Origin: Spirochaetales bacterium
Lineage (GTDB): Bacteria > Spirochaetota > Spirochaetia > Sphaerochaetales > Sphaerochaetaceae
Length of the DNA stretch: 64,000 nucleotides
NCBI GenBank assembly: GCA_017614375.1
Contig: JAGABZ010000006.1
Location: forward strand, 62,001 to 126,000
Direction of reading: 5' to 3'
Shown here one piece after another: positions 25,327 to 34,764 of this stretch. How positions within the stretch are numbered: position 1 is the stretch's first letter; the number at the start of each line of letters is the position of its first letter. Position numbers and translations under genes: made by a program. The notes beneath the pieces are model-generated. The model did not search any database. It saw only the letters and a program-made list of their open reading frames with translations, and was not told the DNA's origin.

Positions 25327-26748
25327 ATGGAAAATTACGAGAAGACGTTCGAAAAGCTTGAGAAATCGGCTGTGAAGATGACCCTGACCTTTCCCGCCGC
25401 CGCCGTGCAGGAGGCCTACGGAGCCGACCTGGCCAAGTACGCCAGGCAGCTGACCATCCCGGGCTTCAGAAAGGGCAAGGCTCCGGTTTCAATCATCGAA
25501 AGCAAGTTCGGCGATACCATCATCAACGAGACCTTCACCAACATGCTGGACAAGGCCGTCGAGGCCATCTTCTCCCCCAAGGAAGGGGAGAGCGAGGTCG
25601 AGGAGCAGTACAGGCCGCTCGACAACAGAGCCATGAATCTGGCCAACGAGGACGAAATCTTCCCGATCAAGAAGGGACAGGACATCGTCTGCCAGATCAA
25701 GTACGATGTCTATCCGCAGTTCGAGCTGGGAACCTACAAGGGGCTGACCGTCGAGTACCCGTTCACCGAGTATGACCCGAAATCCGAGGACGCCGAGATC
25801 GAGTCGATCCGCACCCGCAACGCCGTGATTCAGGAAAAGTCCGGTTCGGACGCCGCCGTCGGGGATATCGCCACCATCGACCTGGCCGAGCTGGCCGCCG
25901 ACGGGACCGAGATTGCCGACAGCAAAAAGGACGCCTATGTCTTTACCCTGTCCGACCCCGGGTCGGCTCCGTACGACTTCGACTCCGACATCGTCGGGAT
26001 GAAGGTCGGCGAGACGAAGCAGTTTGAAAAGACCTATGCCGAGCAGTCGGCCTGGCCCGGACAGACCAAGACCTGGAAGGTCACCCTGACCAAACTCAAG
26101 GTCCGCGTCCTGCCCGAACTGGACGACGATTTCGCCCAGGATGTCAGCGAGGATTACAAGACGATGGCCGACATGCGCGAGGCTGTCCACAAGAAGTGCT
26201 TCGAGCAGTACGAGGAGCAGGCCAAGGCCGCGAAGGTCGACGCAATCCTGACCGCCGTCGAGAAAGCCACCGCGATCGAGGTTCCCGAGCTGATGATTGC
26301 CAACTCCCTCGAGGAGAAGTGGTACGGATTCGTTCAGAACTTCACCGGAAACGGCCAGAGGAGCTTCGCCGACGCGGAGAAGTACCTCGAGGGCATGGGT
26401 ATGACCCGCGAGAGCTATGTCTCGATGATGGGCGAGCGCTTCGGCGAGGAGAATGTCTCGGAGATCAAGAAGAGCCTGATTCTGGAAAAAATCCAGCAGG
26501 TCGAGAAGACCGCCGAGGAGGACGAATCCAAGATCGACGCCTTCATCGCGGAGAACAAGATCGACGTCAAGCAGTACGGCGAAGCCTATGAGCCGATGGT
26601 CCGCGCCCAGATCAAGGAGCAGCTCGGCCGCGACAACGCCATCAAGCTGTTGACCGACAGCAACACCTTTGTCAGGGTCGATCCGAAGCCGATGGGCACC
26701 ACGCCTGAGAATGAGACCCAACCCGAATCCGCCGGAGAAGAGAACTGA
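25327..26748 (+). CDS. tig: Trigger factor
   Basis: Ribosome-associated chaperone and peptidyl-prolyl isomerase, 473 residues. The ribosome-docking loop [10 protein letters not shown] is at about residues 42-51. The FKBP-like domain follows (about 150-240; [11 protein letters not shown]) and then the long helical C-terminal arms. GAGAGGAA precedes the ATG. It is the first gene of a tig-clpP-clpX series, the order conserved in many bacteria, joining nascent-chain folding with proteolysis. Its stop overlaps clpP (TGATG). The tail ends in an acidic [13 protein letters not shown] stretch. Confidence 0.96.
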   Translation: MENYEKTFEKLEKSAVKMTLTFPAAAVQEAYGADLAKYARQLTIPGFRKGKAPVSIIESKFGDTIINETFTNMLDKAVEAIFSPKEGESEVEEQYRPLDNRAMNLANEDEIFPIKKGQDIVCQIKYDVYPQFELGTYKGLTVEYPFTEYDPKSEDAEIESIRTRNAVIQEKSGSDAAVGDIATIDLAELAADGTEIADSKKDAYVFTLSDPGSAPYDFDSDIVGMKVGETKQFEKTYAEQSAWPGQTKTWKVTLTKLKVRVLPELDDDFAQDVSEDYKTMADMREAVHKKCFEQYEEQAKAAKVDAILTAVEKATAIEVPELMIANSLEEKWYGFVQNFTGNGQRSFADAEKYLEGMGMTRESYVSMMGERFGEENVSEIKKSLILEKIQQVEKTAEEDESKIDAFIAENKIDVKQYGEAYEPMVRAQIKEQLGRDNAIKLLTDSNTFVRVDPKPMGTTPENETQPESAGEEN

Positions 26749-27344
26749 TGGACGAACGGATGATCAGCCTGATTCCCAACGTGATTGAGAATTCGGGCAA
26801 CGGTGAGAAGATTTTCGACATATACAGCAGACTCCTGCGGGAGAGGATCGTCTTCCTCGACGGGGAAATCAACGACGCCTCGGCCGACCTGGTCGTGGCC
26901 CAGTTGCTTTTCCTGGAGGCGGAGAACCCCCAGAAGGAAATCAGCCTGTATATCAACTCACCCGGAGGAAGCGTCACCGCCGGTCTGGCCATCTACGACA
27001 CGATGAACTACATCCGCAGCGACGTGTCGACCATCTGCATCGGCCAGGCCGCCTCGATGGCTTCGTTGATTCTAGCCGGGGGCAGGAAGGGCAGGCGCTT
27101 CGCGCTTCCCTCGTCGAGGGTGATGATCCACCAGCCTTCCGGCGGGGTCGAGGGGCAGACGAGCGACATAGCCATCCACGCCCGTGAGATTGCCCGGCTC
27201 AAGGACATGTTCATCACCTACCTCTCGGACTGCACGGGAAAGACCCCCGATGAAATCCGCTCGGATATGGAGCGCGACTATTTCATGTCCGCCTCCGACG
27301 CCGTCGGATACGGAATCGTCGACAGGGTGATGGGGAGACAGTAA
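26748..27344 (+). CDS. clpP: ATP-dependent Clp protease proteolytic subunit
   Basis: Serine peptidase of the ClpXP complex, 198 residues. Catalytic Ser is in GQAASMAS, His in MIHQPSGG, and Asp in [24 protein letters not shown] forms the substrate-binding strand. The family usually reads GQAASMGAFLL or GQAASMAAVLL, so [10 protein letters not shown] is a mild variant. Start overlaps tig by 1 nt and its stop overlaps clpX by 1 nt, so all three are tightly coupled. Confidence 0.97.
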   Translation: MDERMISLIPNVIENSGNGEKIFDIYSRLLRERIVFLDGEINDASADLVVAQLLFLEAENPQKEISLYINSPGGSVTAGLAIYDTMNYIRSDVSTICIGQAASMASLILAGGRKGRRFALPSSRVMIHQPSGGVEGQTSDIAIHAREIARLKDMFITYLSDCTGKTPDEIRSDMERDYFMSASDAVGYGIVDRVMGRQ

Positions 27345-28591
27345 TGGCCAGACGTTCAGCCTGTTCTTTTTGCGGAAGCACCACAAACACCCTGGTCACC
27401 GGTCCCGGCGGGATTGCCATCTGCGACGAGTGCGTCGAGCAGTGCAGGAAAATCCTCGGCGGCCTGACCCCGCATCAGGGCAGCACCGGCTCCTCAGGCT
27501 CCGACCTCGGAACCATCCCCACCCCCAAGGAGCTGTACGACTACATGAACCAGTACGTCGTCGGACAGCAGGACGCAAAGCGCGTCCTCTCCGTGGCCGT
27601 GTACAACCACTACAAGCGGGTGAAGTACTATCAGGAGCATCCGGACAGTGAGATCGAGATGGACAAGTCCAACATCCTCATCGTCGGACCGACGGGAACG
27701 GGCAAGACCTTGCTGGCCCGCACCCTGGCAAAGCGCCTCTCCGTGCCGTTCGCAATCGCTGACGCCACCACGCTGACCGAGGCCGGCTATGTGGGCGAGG
27801 ATGTGGAGAACATCCTGCTCAAGCTGATTCAGGCGGCGGACGACGATGTCTCAAAGGCCGAGCACGGCATCATCTTCATCGATGAAATCGACAAGATCGC
27901 CAAAAAAGGCGAGAACGTCTCCATCACCAGGGATGTCTCCGGCGAAGGTGTCCAGCAGGCCCTGCTGAAAATCATCGAGGGCACCGTTGCCAGCGTTCCT
28001 CCCCAGGGCGGCCGCAAACACCCCAACCAGGAGATGCTGAGAATCGACACGAGTAACATCCTCTTCATCTGCGGCGGGGCGTTCGTCGGACTGGACAAGC
28101 TGATTGAAAAGCGTCTGTCCACCTCCTCGATGGGCTTCGGCGCCGACGTGGTGCACAACACCGAGAAGAACCTCTCCGAGCTGTATGCCTCGATGCTTCC
28201 CGACGATCTGATCAAGTTCGGACTGATCCCCGAGTTCATCGGCCGTCTGCCGGTCCATGTGGGTCTGAACAACCTGACCCGGGAAGATCTCAAGAGAATC
28301 ATCACCGAGCCCAAAAACTCGATTATCCGCCAGTACGAGCAGTCGATGGAAATCGACGGGGTAAAACTCGACTTTCTCCCCGAGGCGGTCGAGGCCGTCG
28401 CCGACACCGCCTTCAGGCAGCAGACCGGCGCCCGCGGAATCCGCAGCATCGTCGAAACCGTGATGCTCGACATCATGTTTGACGTTCCTTCGCGCAAGGA
28501 AGCCGCCCGTGTCGTGGTCGACGCCCCCTGCATCCTCGAGGGCAAGCGCCCCGCCATGTACGACGCGGCTGGCAACCTCCTTTCGGCCTGA
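27344..28591 (+). CDS. clpX: ClpX ATPase, specificity subunit of ClpXP
   Basis: AAA+ unfoldase of 415 residues. The N-terminal zinc-binding domain has CSFCG and CDECVEQC (residues about 7-33). Walker A is [13 protein letters not shown], Walker B is [13 protein letters not shown], the ClpP-docking IGF-type loop falls near SSMGFGADV, and sensor 2 is GARGIRS. Full length. Follows clpP with TAATG overlap; the DHH phosphoesterase gene starts 2 bp after its stop. Confidence 0.97.
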   Translation: MARRSACSFCGSTTNTLVTGPGGIAICDECVEQCRKILGGLTPHQGSTGSSGSDLGTIPTPKELYDYMNQYVVGQQDAKRVLSVAVYNHYKRVKYYQEHPDSEIEMDKSNILIVGPTGTGKTLLARTLAKRLSVPFAIADATTLTEAGYVGEDVENILLKLIQAADDDVSKAEHGIIFIDEIDKIAKKGENVSITRDVSGEGVQQALLKIIEGTVASVPPQGGRKHPNQEMLRIDTSNILFICGGAFVGLDKLIEKRLSTSSMGFGADVVHNTEKNLSELYASMLPDDLIKFGLIPEFIGRLPVHVGLNNLTREDLKRIITEPKNSIIRQYEQSMEIDGVKLDFLPEAVEAVADTAFRQQTGARGIRSIVETVMLDIMFDVPSRKEAARVVVDAPCILEGKRPAMYDAAGNLLSA

Positions 28592-28593
28592 CT

Positions 28594-29592
28594 ATGTTCC
28601 CGTCCTGTCCCCCCGAAGTCCTGGACCTCCTGCGCGCCGCCGGGGAAGTCATCATCATCGGCCACAAGGACCCCGACGGGGACTGCCTGTATTCAACCCT
28701 GGCCCTGGCCGAGTTGCTCCGCGGTATGGGAAAATCCTGCCTGACGGTCAACTCCGGCCCGTTCGACAAGCCGGAGACTGCCTCAGCCGCGCCGTCCTTC
28801 GTCACCTCTGTCGGCGATGAGGTTTACAGCCGCGACCCGCTTCTGGTTGTGCTGGACTGCTCATCGATGGACCGCACAGGAGACGCCCTGGACGCAGCAA
28901 AGGCCGGGAAACTGAGGACTGTGATAATCGACCATCACGCCAGCTTCGAGCAGTCCTCCGCGGCGTCGTACCGGGTGCCGCAGTCGATCTCGACAACCTT
29001 GCTGATTCTGCAGATCGCCAGACAGCTGGGCGCGGAGCTTACCAAAGGATTCGCCCGGTATGTTCTCCGCGGCTTCCTGACCGACTCAGGCTGTTTCCGG
29101 TTCCTGGGAAAGGACCAGGGTGACCAGCTGATGATGGTCGCCGATCTTATCGGCCGGTTCGGCCTGAGCATCAACTTCGAATGTGAGAGCCTGTTTTCAC
29201 ATGATGACCGGCGCTCCTGTATCTGGCTGTCGCGCCTGCTGGGCCGCACCGCCTGGTGCTGCGGCGGCTCTGTCGCGCTGTCATATGTCACCGAAGAGGA
29301 CATCAGGGAGTTCGACGGGATTGCATCCCCATCGTCGGACTACTACGCGCGGGTCATGAAGGTCGAAGGGATCAAGGTGGCGGTGCTTTTGAGATTTGAG
29401 GACGAGAACAGCACCAGCATCGGGCTTCGCTCGACCCACATGAGCAACTTCGACGTAGGCAGTCTGGCCCAGAACTTCCCCCGCCGGATTTCCGGCGGAG
29501 GGCACTTCCACGCAGCCGGCGGTCTGATGGGAGTGGGTCTGGAGCAGGCCGTCCCGGTGATTATCGGTGCCCTTGAGGCGGCCCTCGGCTGA
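28594..29592 (+). CDS. DHH/DHHA1 phosphoesterase, NrnA-like
   Basis: A 332-residue protein of the RecJ-like DHH superfamily that hydrolyses short RNA (nanoRNA), pAp or cyclic dinucleotides. Motif I is GHKDPDGDC (residues 22-30), close to the usual HxxPDGDA; motif II is VVLDCSS; the DHH motif is IIDHHAS. The DHHA1 substrate-binding motif is GGGHFHAAGG near the C terminus. It starts 2 bp after clpX, so it is translated from the clp transcript. Which substrate it prefers cannot be told from sequence. Confidence 0.88.
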   Translation: MFPSCPPEVLDLLRAAGEVIIIGHKDPDGDCLYSTLALAELLRGMGKSCLTVNSGPFDKPETASAAPSFVTSVGDEVYSRDPLLVVLDCSSMDRTGDALDAAKAGKLRTVIIDHHASFEQSSAASYRVPQSISTTLLILQIARQLGAELTKGFARYVLRGFLTDSGCFRFLGKDQGDQLMMVADLIGRFGLSINFECESLFSHDDRRSCIWLSRLLGRTAWCCGGSVALSYVTEEDIREFDGIASPSSDYYARVMKVEGIKVAVLLRFEDENSTSIGLRSTHMSNFDVGSLAQNFPRRISGGGHFHAAGGLMGVGLEQAVPVIIGALEAALG

Positions 29593-29599
29593 GGTGGGT

Positions 29600-30706
29600 A
29601 TGGACAGGACTTCAAAGATTGTCCGCACAAGCCTATTGGGAATAGCCGCCAACATCCTGCTGGCCGGTTTCAAGGCAGCCGCCGGTCTGGTTTCCGGCTC
29701 GATTGCCATCGTCATGGACGCGGTTAACAACCTCAGCGATGCCCTGAGCTCTCTGATTACCCTGATCGGGGCCAGAATCGCTGCCCGCAAGCCGGACAAA
29801 AAGCATCCGTTCGGCCACGGGAGGGTGGAGTACCTTACCGCCACGGTCATCGCCATCATCGTCCTTTACGCCGGTGTGACCTCGATGGTCGAGTCGGTGC
29901 GCAAGATAATCAACCCCATGGATCCGGAGTACCAGAGTTGGAACCTGATAGTCATCGCCGCGGCGGTGGTGGTCAAGGTCTTGCTCGGACGCCACGTGAA
30001 AAAGACCGGCGAGATGCTGGATTCGGCTTCGCTTCAGGCTTCGGGAAAGGACGCGCTGATGGACGCTGTGATTTCGGCGTCGACCCTGCTGGCGGCGTTC
30101 ATCTTCATTCACTTCGGAGTCAGTCTGGAGGCCTGGCTGGCTGCGGTGATTTCGCTGTTCATCCTGCGCACCGGCTGGGAGATTCTGACCGGGGCGCTGA
30201 GCGATATTCTCGGATCGAGGGTCGACCCGGAGCTGTCGCGGGCAATCAAGCAGACGATTCTGGGCTTTGACGGGGTGCACGGGGTGTATGACCTGGTTGT
30301 CACCAGTTACGGGCCGGAAAAGATGATTGCCTCTGTCCATATCGCGGTGGACGACACGATGACGGCCGATGTTCTGGACAAACTGCAGCGGGATATCGCA
30401 GTGGCTGTGCTTCAGAACCACGGTGTGATTGTCACGGGCGTTTCGGTCTACTCGGTCAGCACGAAGAACCCGGAGTACACGCAGATGCTCGACACCGTGA
30501 TGAAGATTGTCAGCGCCCATCCCGACATCCTCCAACTCCACGGCTTCTACGTGGACCCTGAAACAAAGCAGATGGGCTTTGATTTGGTTGTCAGCTTCGA
30601 TGCCCCCTCGGCGGAAAAACTTCTGGGCTCCATTAAATCCGAAGTCGAGTCGACCTATCCCGGCTACACGGTAAACATCACCCAGGACTACGATGTCTCC
30701 GACTGA
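29600..30706 (+). CDS. Cation diffusion facilitator family metal transporter
   Basis: Exports divalent metals (Zn, Fe, Mn, Cd) from the cytoplasm by proton exchange. The ATG at 29600 follows GAGGTGGG; an upstream in-frame start lies within the previous gene. The 368-residue protein has the family opening SGSIAIVMDAVNNLSDALSS, with metal ligands Asp and Asn/Asp in helix 2, and HPFGHGRVEYL at the start of helix 3. The helix-5 metal motif reads DALMDAV, with Asp in place of the common first His. An enlarged C-terminal domain of two ferredoxin-like repeats (about 205-368) contains DPETKQMGFDLVVSF. Confidence 0.9.
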   Translation: MDRTSKIVRTSLLGIAANILLAGFKAAAGLVSGSIAIVMDAVNNLSDALSSLITLIGARIAARKPDKKHPFGHGRVEYLTATVIAIIVLYAGVTSMVESVRKIINPMDPEYQSWNLIVIAAAVVVKVLLGRHVKKTGEMLDSASLQASGKDALMDAVISASTLLAAFIFIHFGVSLEAWLAAVISLFILRTGWEILTGALSDILGSRVDPELSRAIKQTILGFDGVHGVYDLVVTSYGPEKMIASVHIAVDDTMTADVLDKLQRDIAVAVLQNHGVIVTGVSVYSVSTKNPEYTQMLDTVMKIVSAHPDILQLHGFYVDPETKQMGFDLVVSFDAPSAEKLLGSIKSEVESTYPGYTVNITQDYDVSD

Positions 30707-30754
30707 GGTCCTGCTTGAAGACCAGCCCGGAAGGCACATCCTGTTTTCAGGGCT

Positions 30755-30877
30755 TTTCCGAATAAGAGGCCGAAAAACGGGGTTTGATTCTGAAATTTCC
30801 GAACTGGAGGGCCAATTTCAAGGTTTTATTCTGAAATTTCAGAATAAGAGTGCCAATTTCGAGGTTTTATTCTGAAA
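30755..30877. repeat. Array C: three tandem inverted-repeat units, 41-bp period
   Basis: Dyad centres fall at 30754.5, 30795.5, 30836.5 and 30877.5, exactly 41 bp apart. The central one (30826-30847) is a perfect 22-bp palindrome, TTATTCTGAAA plus its complement; the outermost two are half-sites. Unit 3 has perfect 11-bp arms, TTTCAGAATAA (30837-30847) and TTATTCTGAAA (30867-30877). Interiors are related (GAGTGCCAATTTCGAGG, GAGGGCCAATTTCAAGG, GAGGCCGAAAAACGGGG). The array lies 48 bp after the CDF gene and 46 bp before the PlsC-like promoter; the 252-bp gap holds no gene. Confidence 0.88.
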
Positions 30878-30923
30878 CCGGCGTTGCAGGCTCTGTAGGA
30901 GGAAAGGCAGCGAATTGTCAAAC

Positions 30924-30952
30924 TTGCCGCGGCCGGGAGTGTGGAGTAAAAT
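30924..30952 (+). promoter_or_regulatory. Leaderless-type promoter of the PlsC-like gene
   Basis: TTGCCG (30924-30929), 17-bp spacer, TAAAAT (30947-30952); the ATG at 30959 follows after exactly 6 nt. No Shine-Dalgarno sequence lies within the usual distance. Confidence 0.6.
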
Positions 30953-30958
30953 GCCCTT

Positions 30959-32146
30959 ATGGGACGTAACGGGAGAGGGCATTTCCCTTGGCTTATCAGG
31001 ATAGTTCGGGCGGTCTATGCCAGGCCGAAGATGAAGAAAAGAGGCGTCGAGGTTTTCGGGATGGAGAAGCTTGACAGCCTGGACGGGGGCTTTCTTGTTC
31101 TGTCAAACCATGTGCAGACCCTCGATCCGATTCTGATAAGCGCAGCGATGCCGTTTCACGTGCGCTGGGTGGCCGGGGCGTACCTTTTCAGGTTCAAAGG
31201 CCTGGGCTTCGTGCTCAGCAAGCTTGCCACCGCCATCCCCAAGCAGCAGGGTAAACAGGAATACGCAGTTCTGAAGACGATGCGCTCGGCGCTGCAGAAC
31301 AACGATGTTGTAGGCATCTTCCCCGAGGGAACCCGTACATGGGACGGGGACACGCTGGATCTTGATTACCGGACATTGGCCAAGATGGTCAGGCTTTTCA
31401 AGGCCCCCGTCTGCATAATCAACCTTGAGGGCGGCTATGCCCAGAAGCCCCGCTGGGCCGATGAGGAGCGCTCCTGCCCGATGAGAATCCATATCAAGGA
31501 CCTCATCATGCCCTCGGATTACGCCGAAGCCGGGGCGGGGGAACTGGAGCGAAGGCTCAGAGACGGTCTGGCCTTCTCCAGTGATATCTGGCAGGAGGAA
31601 AACGGCATCGAGGTGCAGTCGGACTGCAGGGCTGAGTACCTGGAGCGGCTGTTGTACCTCTGCCCGCAGTGCAACGCCGTGGCCTCGATAATGACCGACG
31701 GGAACCTCGTCCACTGCATGAAATGCGGCAGCCGGAGCTCAATCGACGGGAAGTACCGCCTCAGCGGGGACTTCAGGTTCAGCCGGATCGCCGACTGGGC
31801 CGGGTGGCAGCGCGGGGCAATCGGGGATATCGACTGTCTGCCGCCGGAGCCGGGTGTCCAGTTCAGGACGCTGCTTCACGGGCGGCGGATGAAGACCCTA
31901 AGCAAAAAGATTTCGGTGAGCGCCGACCCGGATTCGATGGTTGTGGTCGACGAGACCCGCAAGAGGACCTATTTCTTTCCGTGGGAGAACGTTTCCAGCC
32001 TGATAATCAACGCAAAGCAGACGATGGAGCTGATCTACAACGGGCAGGTCTGGCGGGTCAGGCTGGAAAAGTGTGCCAGCTCGCTTAAATACATGGAGTA
32101 TTACAAGGCCATCCGGGCCCGGGTTGATTCCGGGACGGCCGGCTGA
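30959..32146 (+). CDS. PlsC-like acyltransferase with zinc ribbon and PH-like C-terminal domain
   Basis: Residues 1-210 are a 1-acyl-glycerol-3-phosphate acyltransferase domain: the catalytic NHxxxxD motif is SNHVQTLDP, the acceptor-site motif is FPEGTRTW, and VCIINLEGG follows. Acyltransferases of this kind usually stop near 240 residues. Here the chain continues to 395 with a CPQC...CMKC zinc ribbon (about 237-259) and a beta-rich region (KKISVSADPDSMVVVDETRK, FPWENVSSLIINAKQTMEL) that resembles a PH-type fold by pattern only. It probably makes phosphatidic acid at the inner membrane face. No phospholipid gene is adjacent. Confidence 0.82.
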   Translation: MGRNGRGHFPWLIRIVRAVYARPKMKKRGVEVFGMEKLDSLDGGFLVLSNHVQTLDPILISAAMPFHVRWVAGAYLFRFKGLGFVLSKLATAIPKQQGKQEYAVLKTMRSALQNNDVVGIFPEGTRTWDGDTLDLDYRTLAKMVRLFKAPVCIINLEGGYAQKPRWADEERSCPMRIHIKDLIMPSDYAEAGAGELERRLRDGLAFSSDIWQEENGIEVQSDCRAEYLERLLYLCPQCNAVASIMTDGNLVHCMKCGSRSSIDGKYRLSGDFRFSRIADWAGWQRGAIGDIDCLPPEPGVQFRTLLHGRRMKTLSKKISVSADPDSMVVVDETRKRTYFFPWENVSSLIINAKQTMELIYNGQVWRVRLEKCASSLKYMEYYKAIRARVDSGTAG

Positions 32147-32155
32147 TTCCGGGAC

Positions 32156-32893
32156 TCAGCCCTTTCTGAAGCGATCGAGGAAGGCCCTTGTGGAATCCAT
32201 TTCGGGAGCGCCGAAGATTTTTGCCGGGGCTCCTTCTTCGCAGATCAGTCCGTTTTCCATGAAAATCACATGGTTCGAGACGTCCCGGGCAAAGGCCATT
32301 TCGTGGGTCACAATCAGCATCGTCCGGCCTTCGGAGGCCAGATCTCCGATGACCTGAAGCACTTCGCCGACCATCTGGGGGTCCAGAGCACTGGTCGGCT
32401 CGTCGAAAAGAAGGACTTCCGGCTGGATGGTCAGGGCGCGGGCGATTGCGGCCCTCTGCTTCTGGCCTCCGGAGAGCTGGCGCGGGCGGGCGTTGATGAA
32501 GTCCGCCATTCCGACCCTGCGAAGAAAGCCCATGGCCCGTTCGGTCGCCTCGGCCCGGGGAACCTTGAGGACCTTTACGGGGGCGATGATGCAGTTTTCC
32601 AGCACGTTCATGTTCTCAAAGAGGTTGAAGTTCTGAAAAACCATGCCGACCTTGGAGCGGTAGGCCGGGATATCTGTGCCTTTGGCCAGAATCGACCGGT
32701 CATGAAACAATATGTCTCCGCCGGTGGGGGTCTCGAGGAGGTTGATGCACCTTAGCAGGGTGGATTTGCCGGAGCCGGAGGCACCGATGATGGCCGTCAC
32801 GTCGCCGGAGTTCACCGAAAAGCTTATGTCGCGCAGCACGCTGTGGTTGCCGAAGTCCTTTTTGAGGTGTTCGATTCTGAGGATGTCCGCCAT
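32156..32893 (-). CDS. Amino-acid ABC transporter ATP-binding protein
   Basis: GlnQ/HisP-type ATPase, 245 residues, the standard length (contrast the extended homologue at 15599). Start at 32893 gives MADILRIEHLKKDFG and overlaps the permease stop by 1 nt (TAATG). Walker A is GASGSGKST, signature LSGGQKQR, Walker B VLLFDEPTSALDP and switch His in VTHEM. Last gene of a receptor-permease-ATPase operon read leftward. It ends convergently 9 bp from the PlsC-like gene. Confidence 0.93.
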   Translation of the reverse strand: MADILRIEHLKKDFGNHSVLRDISFSVNSGDVTAIIGASGSGKSTLLRCINLLETPTGGDILFHDRSILAKGTDIPAYRSKVGMVFQNFNLFENMNVLENCIIAPVKVLKVPRAEATERAMGFLRRVGMADFINARPRQLSGGQKQRAAIARALTIQPEVLLFDEPTSALDPQMVGEVLQVIGDLASEGRTMLIVTHEMAFARDVSNHVIFMENGLICEEGAPAKIFGAPEMDSTRAFLDRFRKG

Positions 32894-33693
32894 TACCTGC
32901 TCCTCTGCCTGTCTGGCGTGGTCAGCATTCCGCTGGTGTAGGCCAACGTGTCCGTAGTGGCCAGGTCGTAGTTCGCCGGTCCGTCCATGTGCTTCTCCCA
33001 CAGCCGAAGCAGCCTGGATGCGGCGACCGTCATGGTCAGGTACAGAGCCATGGCGATTGTCATCGACTCGAAATAGGTGTAGTAGGTCCCCGCCACAGAT
33101 TTTGAGGCGAAGAACAGTTCTACGGTGCCGATTACGGACAGGACGCATGTGTCCTTGATGTTGATTATCAGGTTGTTGCCGATCTGGGGCATGATGTTGC
33201 GCAGGGCCTGGGGAATCAGGACATGGTTCATTGCCTTTACCGGGGTCATGCCGACGGCCAGGGCGCCCTCGGTCTGTCCGATGTCGATCGAGATGATTCC
33301 GCCGCGGACCGTTTCGGCCATGTACGCCCCGGTGTTGATCGAGACGATGAAAAATGCGGCGAACCACATGCTCATCCTGAGGTTCAGCACCTGCGAGGCT
33401 CCGTAGTAGATGAACATCGCCTGAACCATCATTGGTGTGCCGCGGAAAACTTCGACGTAGATGTTCATCACGGCTTTGGCGATGCGGAGCAGGATCTTCT
33501 TATAGAGCCTGTCGCCCTTTTCGATGGGGATGTACTGGACCACCCCGACCCCGAATCCGATGATGCATCCGATCAGGGTGGCTACCAGAGAAATCACCAG
33601 CGTCGTACCGGCTCCCTTGAGGTAGCTCAGTCCGTAACGCTGGATGATGAAAACTATTCTTCCCCAGAAGTCGGCTGGCAGGCTTGTCTTCAT
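32893..33693 (-). CDS. Amino-acid ABC transporter permease
   Basis: His/Glu/Gln-type permease of 266 residues with about five membrane helices. The coupling motif is EGALAVGMTPVKAMNHVLIPQALRNI, the expected EAA loop. The chain carries a longer than usual C-terminal tail (KHMDGPANYDLATTDTLAYTSG). It lies 15 bp downstream of the binding-protein gene in the same operon. YVEVFRGTPMMVQAMFIYYG is diagnostic of polar amino-acid permeases. Confidence 0.93.
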   Translation of the reverse strand: MKTSLPADFWGRIVFIIQRYGLSYLKGAGTTLVISLVATLIGCIIGFGVGVVQYIPIEKGDRLYKKILLRIAKAVMNIYVEVFRGTPMMVQAMFIYYGASQVLNLRMSMWFAAFFIVSINTGAYMAETVRGGIISIDIGQTEGALAVGMTPVKAMNHVLIPQALRNIMPQIGNNLIINIKDTCVLSVIGTVELFFASKSVAGTYYTYFESMTIAMALYLTMTVAASRLLRLWEKHMDGPANYDLATTDTLAYTSGMLTTPDRQRSR

Positions 33694-33708
33694 TTCAGAT
33701 ACGCCTCA

Positions 33709-34536
33709 TCAGTTGGACAGGGGCTGGACTTCGATGGCCTGGTTCATCATGGACGTGAAGTCATCGACGGTCAGCTTTGCCAGGGCGGCGTTGATTCCGT
33801 CAAGCAGGGTGCCGTTGTTCTTGCGCACGGCGATTCCGATGTTGATCTCCTCCTCGGAGACGGTGAAGTTGTCGGCGCTGTTGGTGAAGTCGAGCATCAC
33901 CATGTTGGGATAGGCCATGCAGGCGGCCAGAGCGGTGGGCTGGTCGGTGACGACCAGGTCGCAGACGCCTGAGTTGAGGGCGACGAGCATTGCCGGTGCG
34001 GACTCCTGTGCTGTGAGAATCTTGGCGTTGGAAATCTGCGGGAGGCAGACGTCGTACCAGACTGTGTTCAGCTGCGAGGTGCACACCGCGCCGGAGAGGG
34101 CGCTCAGTCCTGTGGCCTGGGCATAGGGGGAGTCGGAGCGGGTCAGGGCGACAATCGAGGCGTAGTAGTACGGGGTGGAGAAGTCGATGGTCTGCTGCCT
34201 TTCGGCGGTTATGGACATGCCGCAGATTGCGCAGTCGATTGTTCCGGCCTGAACCGCGACGGGAATCGAATCCCAGTCAAGCTTGACAATCTCCAGTTCC
34301 ATTCCGAGCTCTTCGGCGATGAACTTGGCCATCATGACGTCGTAGCCGTAGGCGTAGTCGTTGCTCCCGCTGATGGGGACGGCTCCGTTTGAGGCATCGC
34401 TCTGGGCCCAGTTGTACGGGGCATAGGCGCATTCCATTCCGACGCGCAGGGTGTTGGAGGACTCCTTCTTTCCCTGGGCGAAAAGGCTGCAGGCGAGCAT
34501 CAGGATGAGAATTGTAGTGAACAGGATTCTTTTCAT
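33709..34536 (-). CDS. Amino-acid ABC transporter substrate-binding protein
   Basis: Family-3 receptor of 275 residues with signal peptide (1-20) and mature start QGKKESSNTLRVGMECAYAPYNW. The charged KKES after the signal is spirochaete-like; a Cys at residue 16 (LACSLFAQ) could be a lipobox, though its position is poor. Both lobes are in the normal order: AYGYDVMMAKFIAEELG, then GTIDCAICGMSITAERQQTIDFSTPYY, then the second lobe. First gene of its operon; GGAGA precedes the ATG. Promoter at 34567-34596. Confidence 0.92.
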   Translation of the reverse strand: MKRILFTTILILMLACSLFAQGKKESSNTLRVGMECAYAPYNWAQSDASNGAVPISGSNDYAYGYDVMMAKFIAEELGMELEIVKLDWDSIPVAVQAGTIDCAICGMSITAERQQTIDFSTPYYYASIVALTRSDSPYAQATGLSALSGAVCTSQLNTVWYDVCLPQISNAKILTAQESAPAMLVALNSGVCDLVVTDQPTALAACMAYPNMVMLDFTNSADNFTVSEEEINIGIAVRKNNGTLLDGINAALAKLTVDDFTSMMNQAIEVQPLSN

Positions 34537-34566
34537 AGCGGGTCTCCTTGATTGTCAATTGCGCTG

Positions 34567-34596
34567 AACATACCGCGAAGTGGCGTTATTGTTCAA
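34567..34596 (-). promoter_or_regulatory. Promoter of the amino-acid ABC operon
   Basis: On the minus strand, TTGAAC (34596-34591) and TATGTT (34572-34567) are 18 bp apart, with a leader of about 25 nt carrying GGAGA. The A/T-rich block upstream (34600-34665) could serve as an UP element. Confidence 0.55.
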
Positions 34597-34625
34597 GGGT
34601 TTTTGTGAAAATAGTACGAAAAACT

Positions 34626-34663
34626 TTAAAATATCAACAAAAATGTTAAAATCATAACAAAAA
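34626..34663. repeat. A/T-rich 20-bp direct repeat, two copies
   Basis: TTAAAATATCAACAAAAA (from 34626) and TTAAAATCATAACAAAAA (from 34646) repeat with a 20-bp period, about two helical turns, in the divergent gap between the amino-acid operon and mrp. Candidate regulator or RNA polymerase alpha-subunit contact site. Confidence 0.5.
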
Positions 34664-34688
34664 CACCGGCGGCGGAGAGTGGTTCCGG

Positions 34689-34717
34689 TGGACAGCGGGT
34701 AAACTTTCAACTATAGT
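34689..34717 (+). promoter_or_regulatory. Promoter of mrp
   Basis: TGGACA (34689-34694), 17-bp spacer, TATAGT (34712-34717). The leader of about 40 nt contains a small CGGGC-CTT-GCCCG hairpin and a GAGAG ribosome-binding site before the ATG at 34765. Confidence 0.7.
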
Positions 34718-34764
34718 GGGGTCGGTCGGGCCTTGCCCGTCAACAATCAATAGAGAGTGTGAAT

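Noticed and set aside
30693-30875. Small open frame across array C, and similar ones across arrays A, B and D, giving 14-residue peptide repeats
   Set aside because: Periods of 41 and 43 bp in arrays B-D break the frame, there is no ribosome-binding site, and the symmetry explains the open frames.
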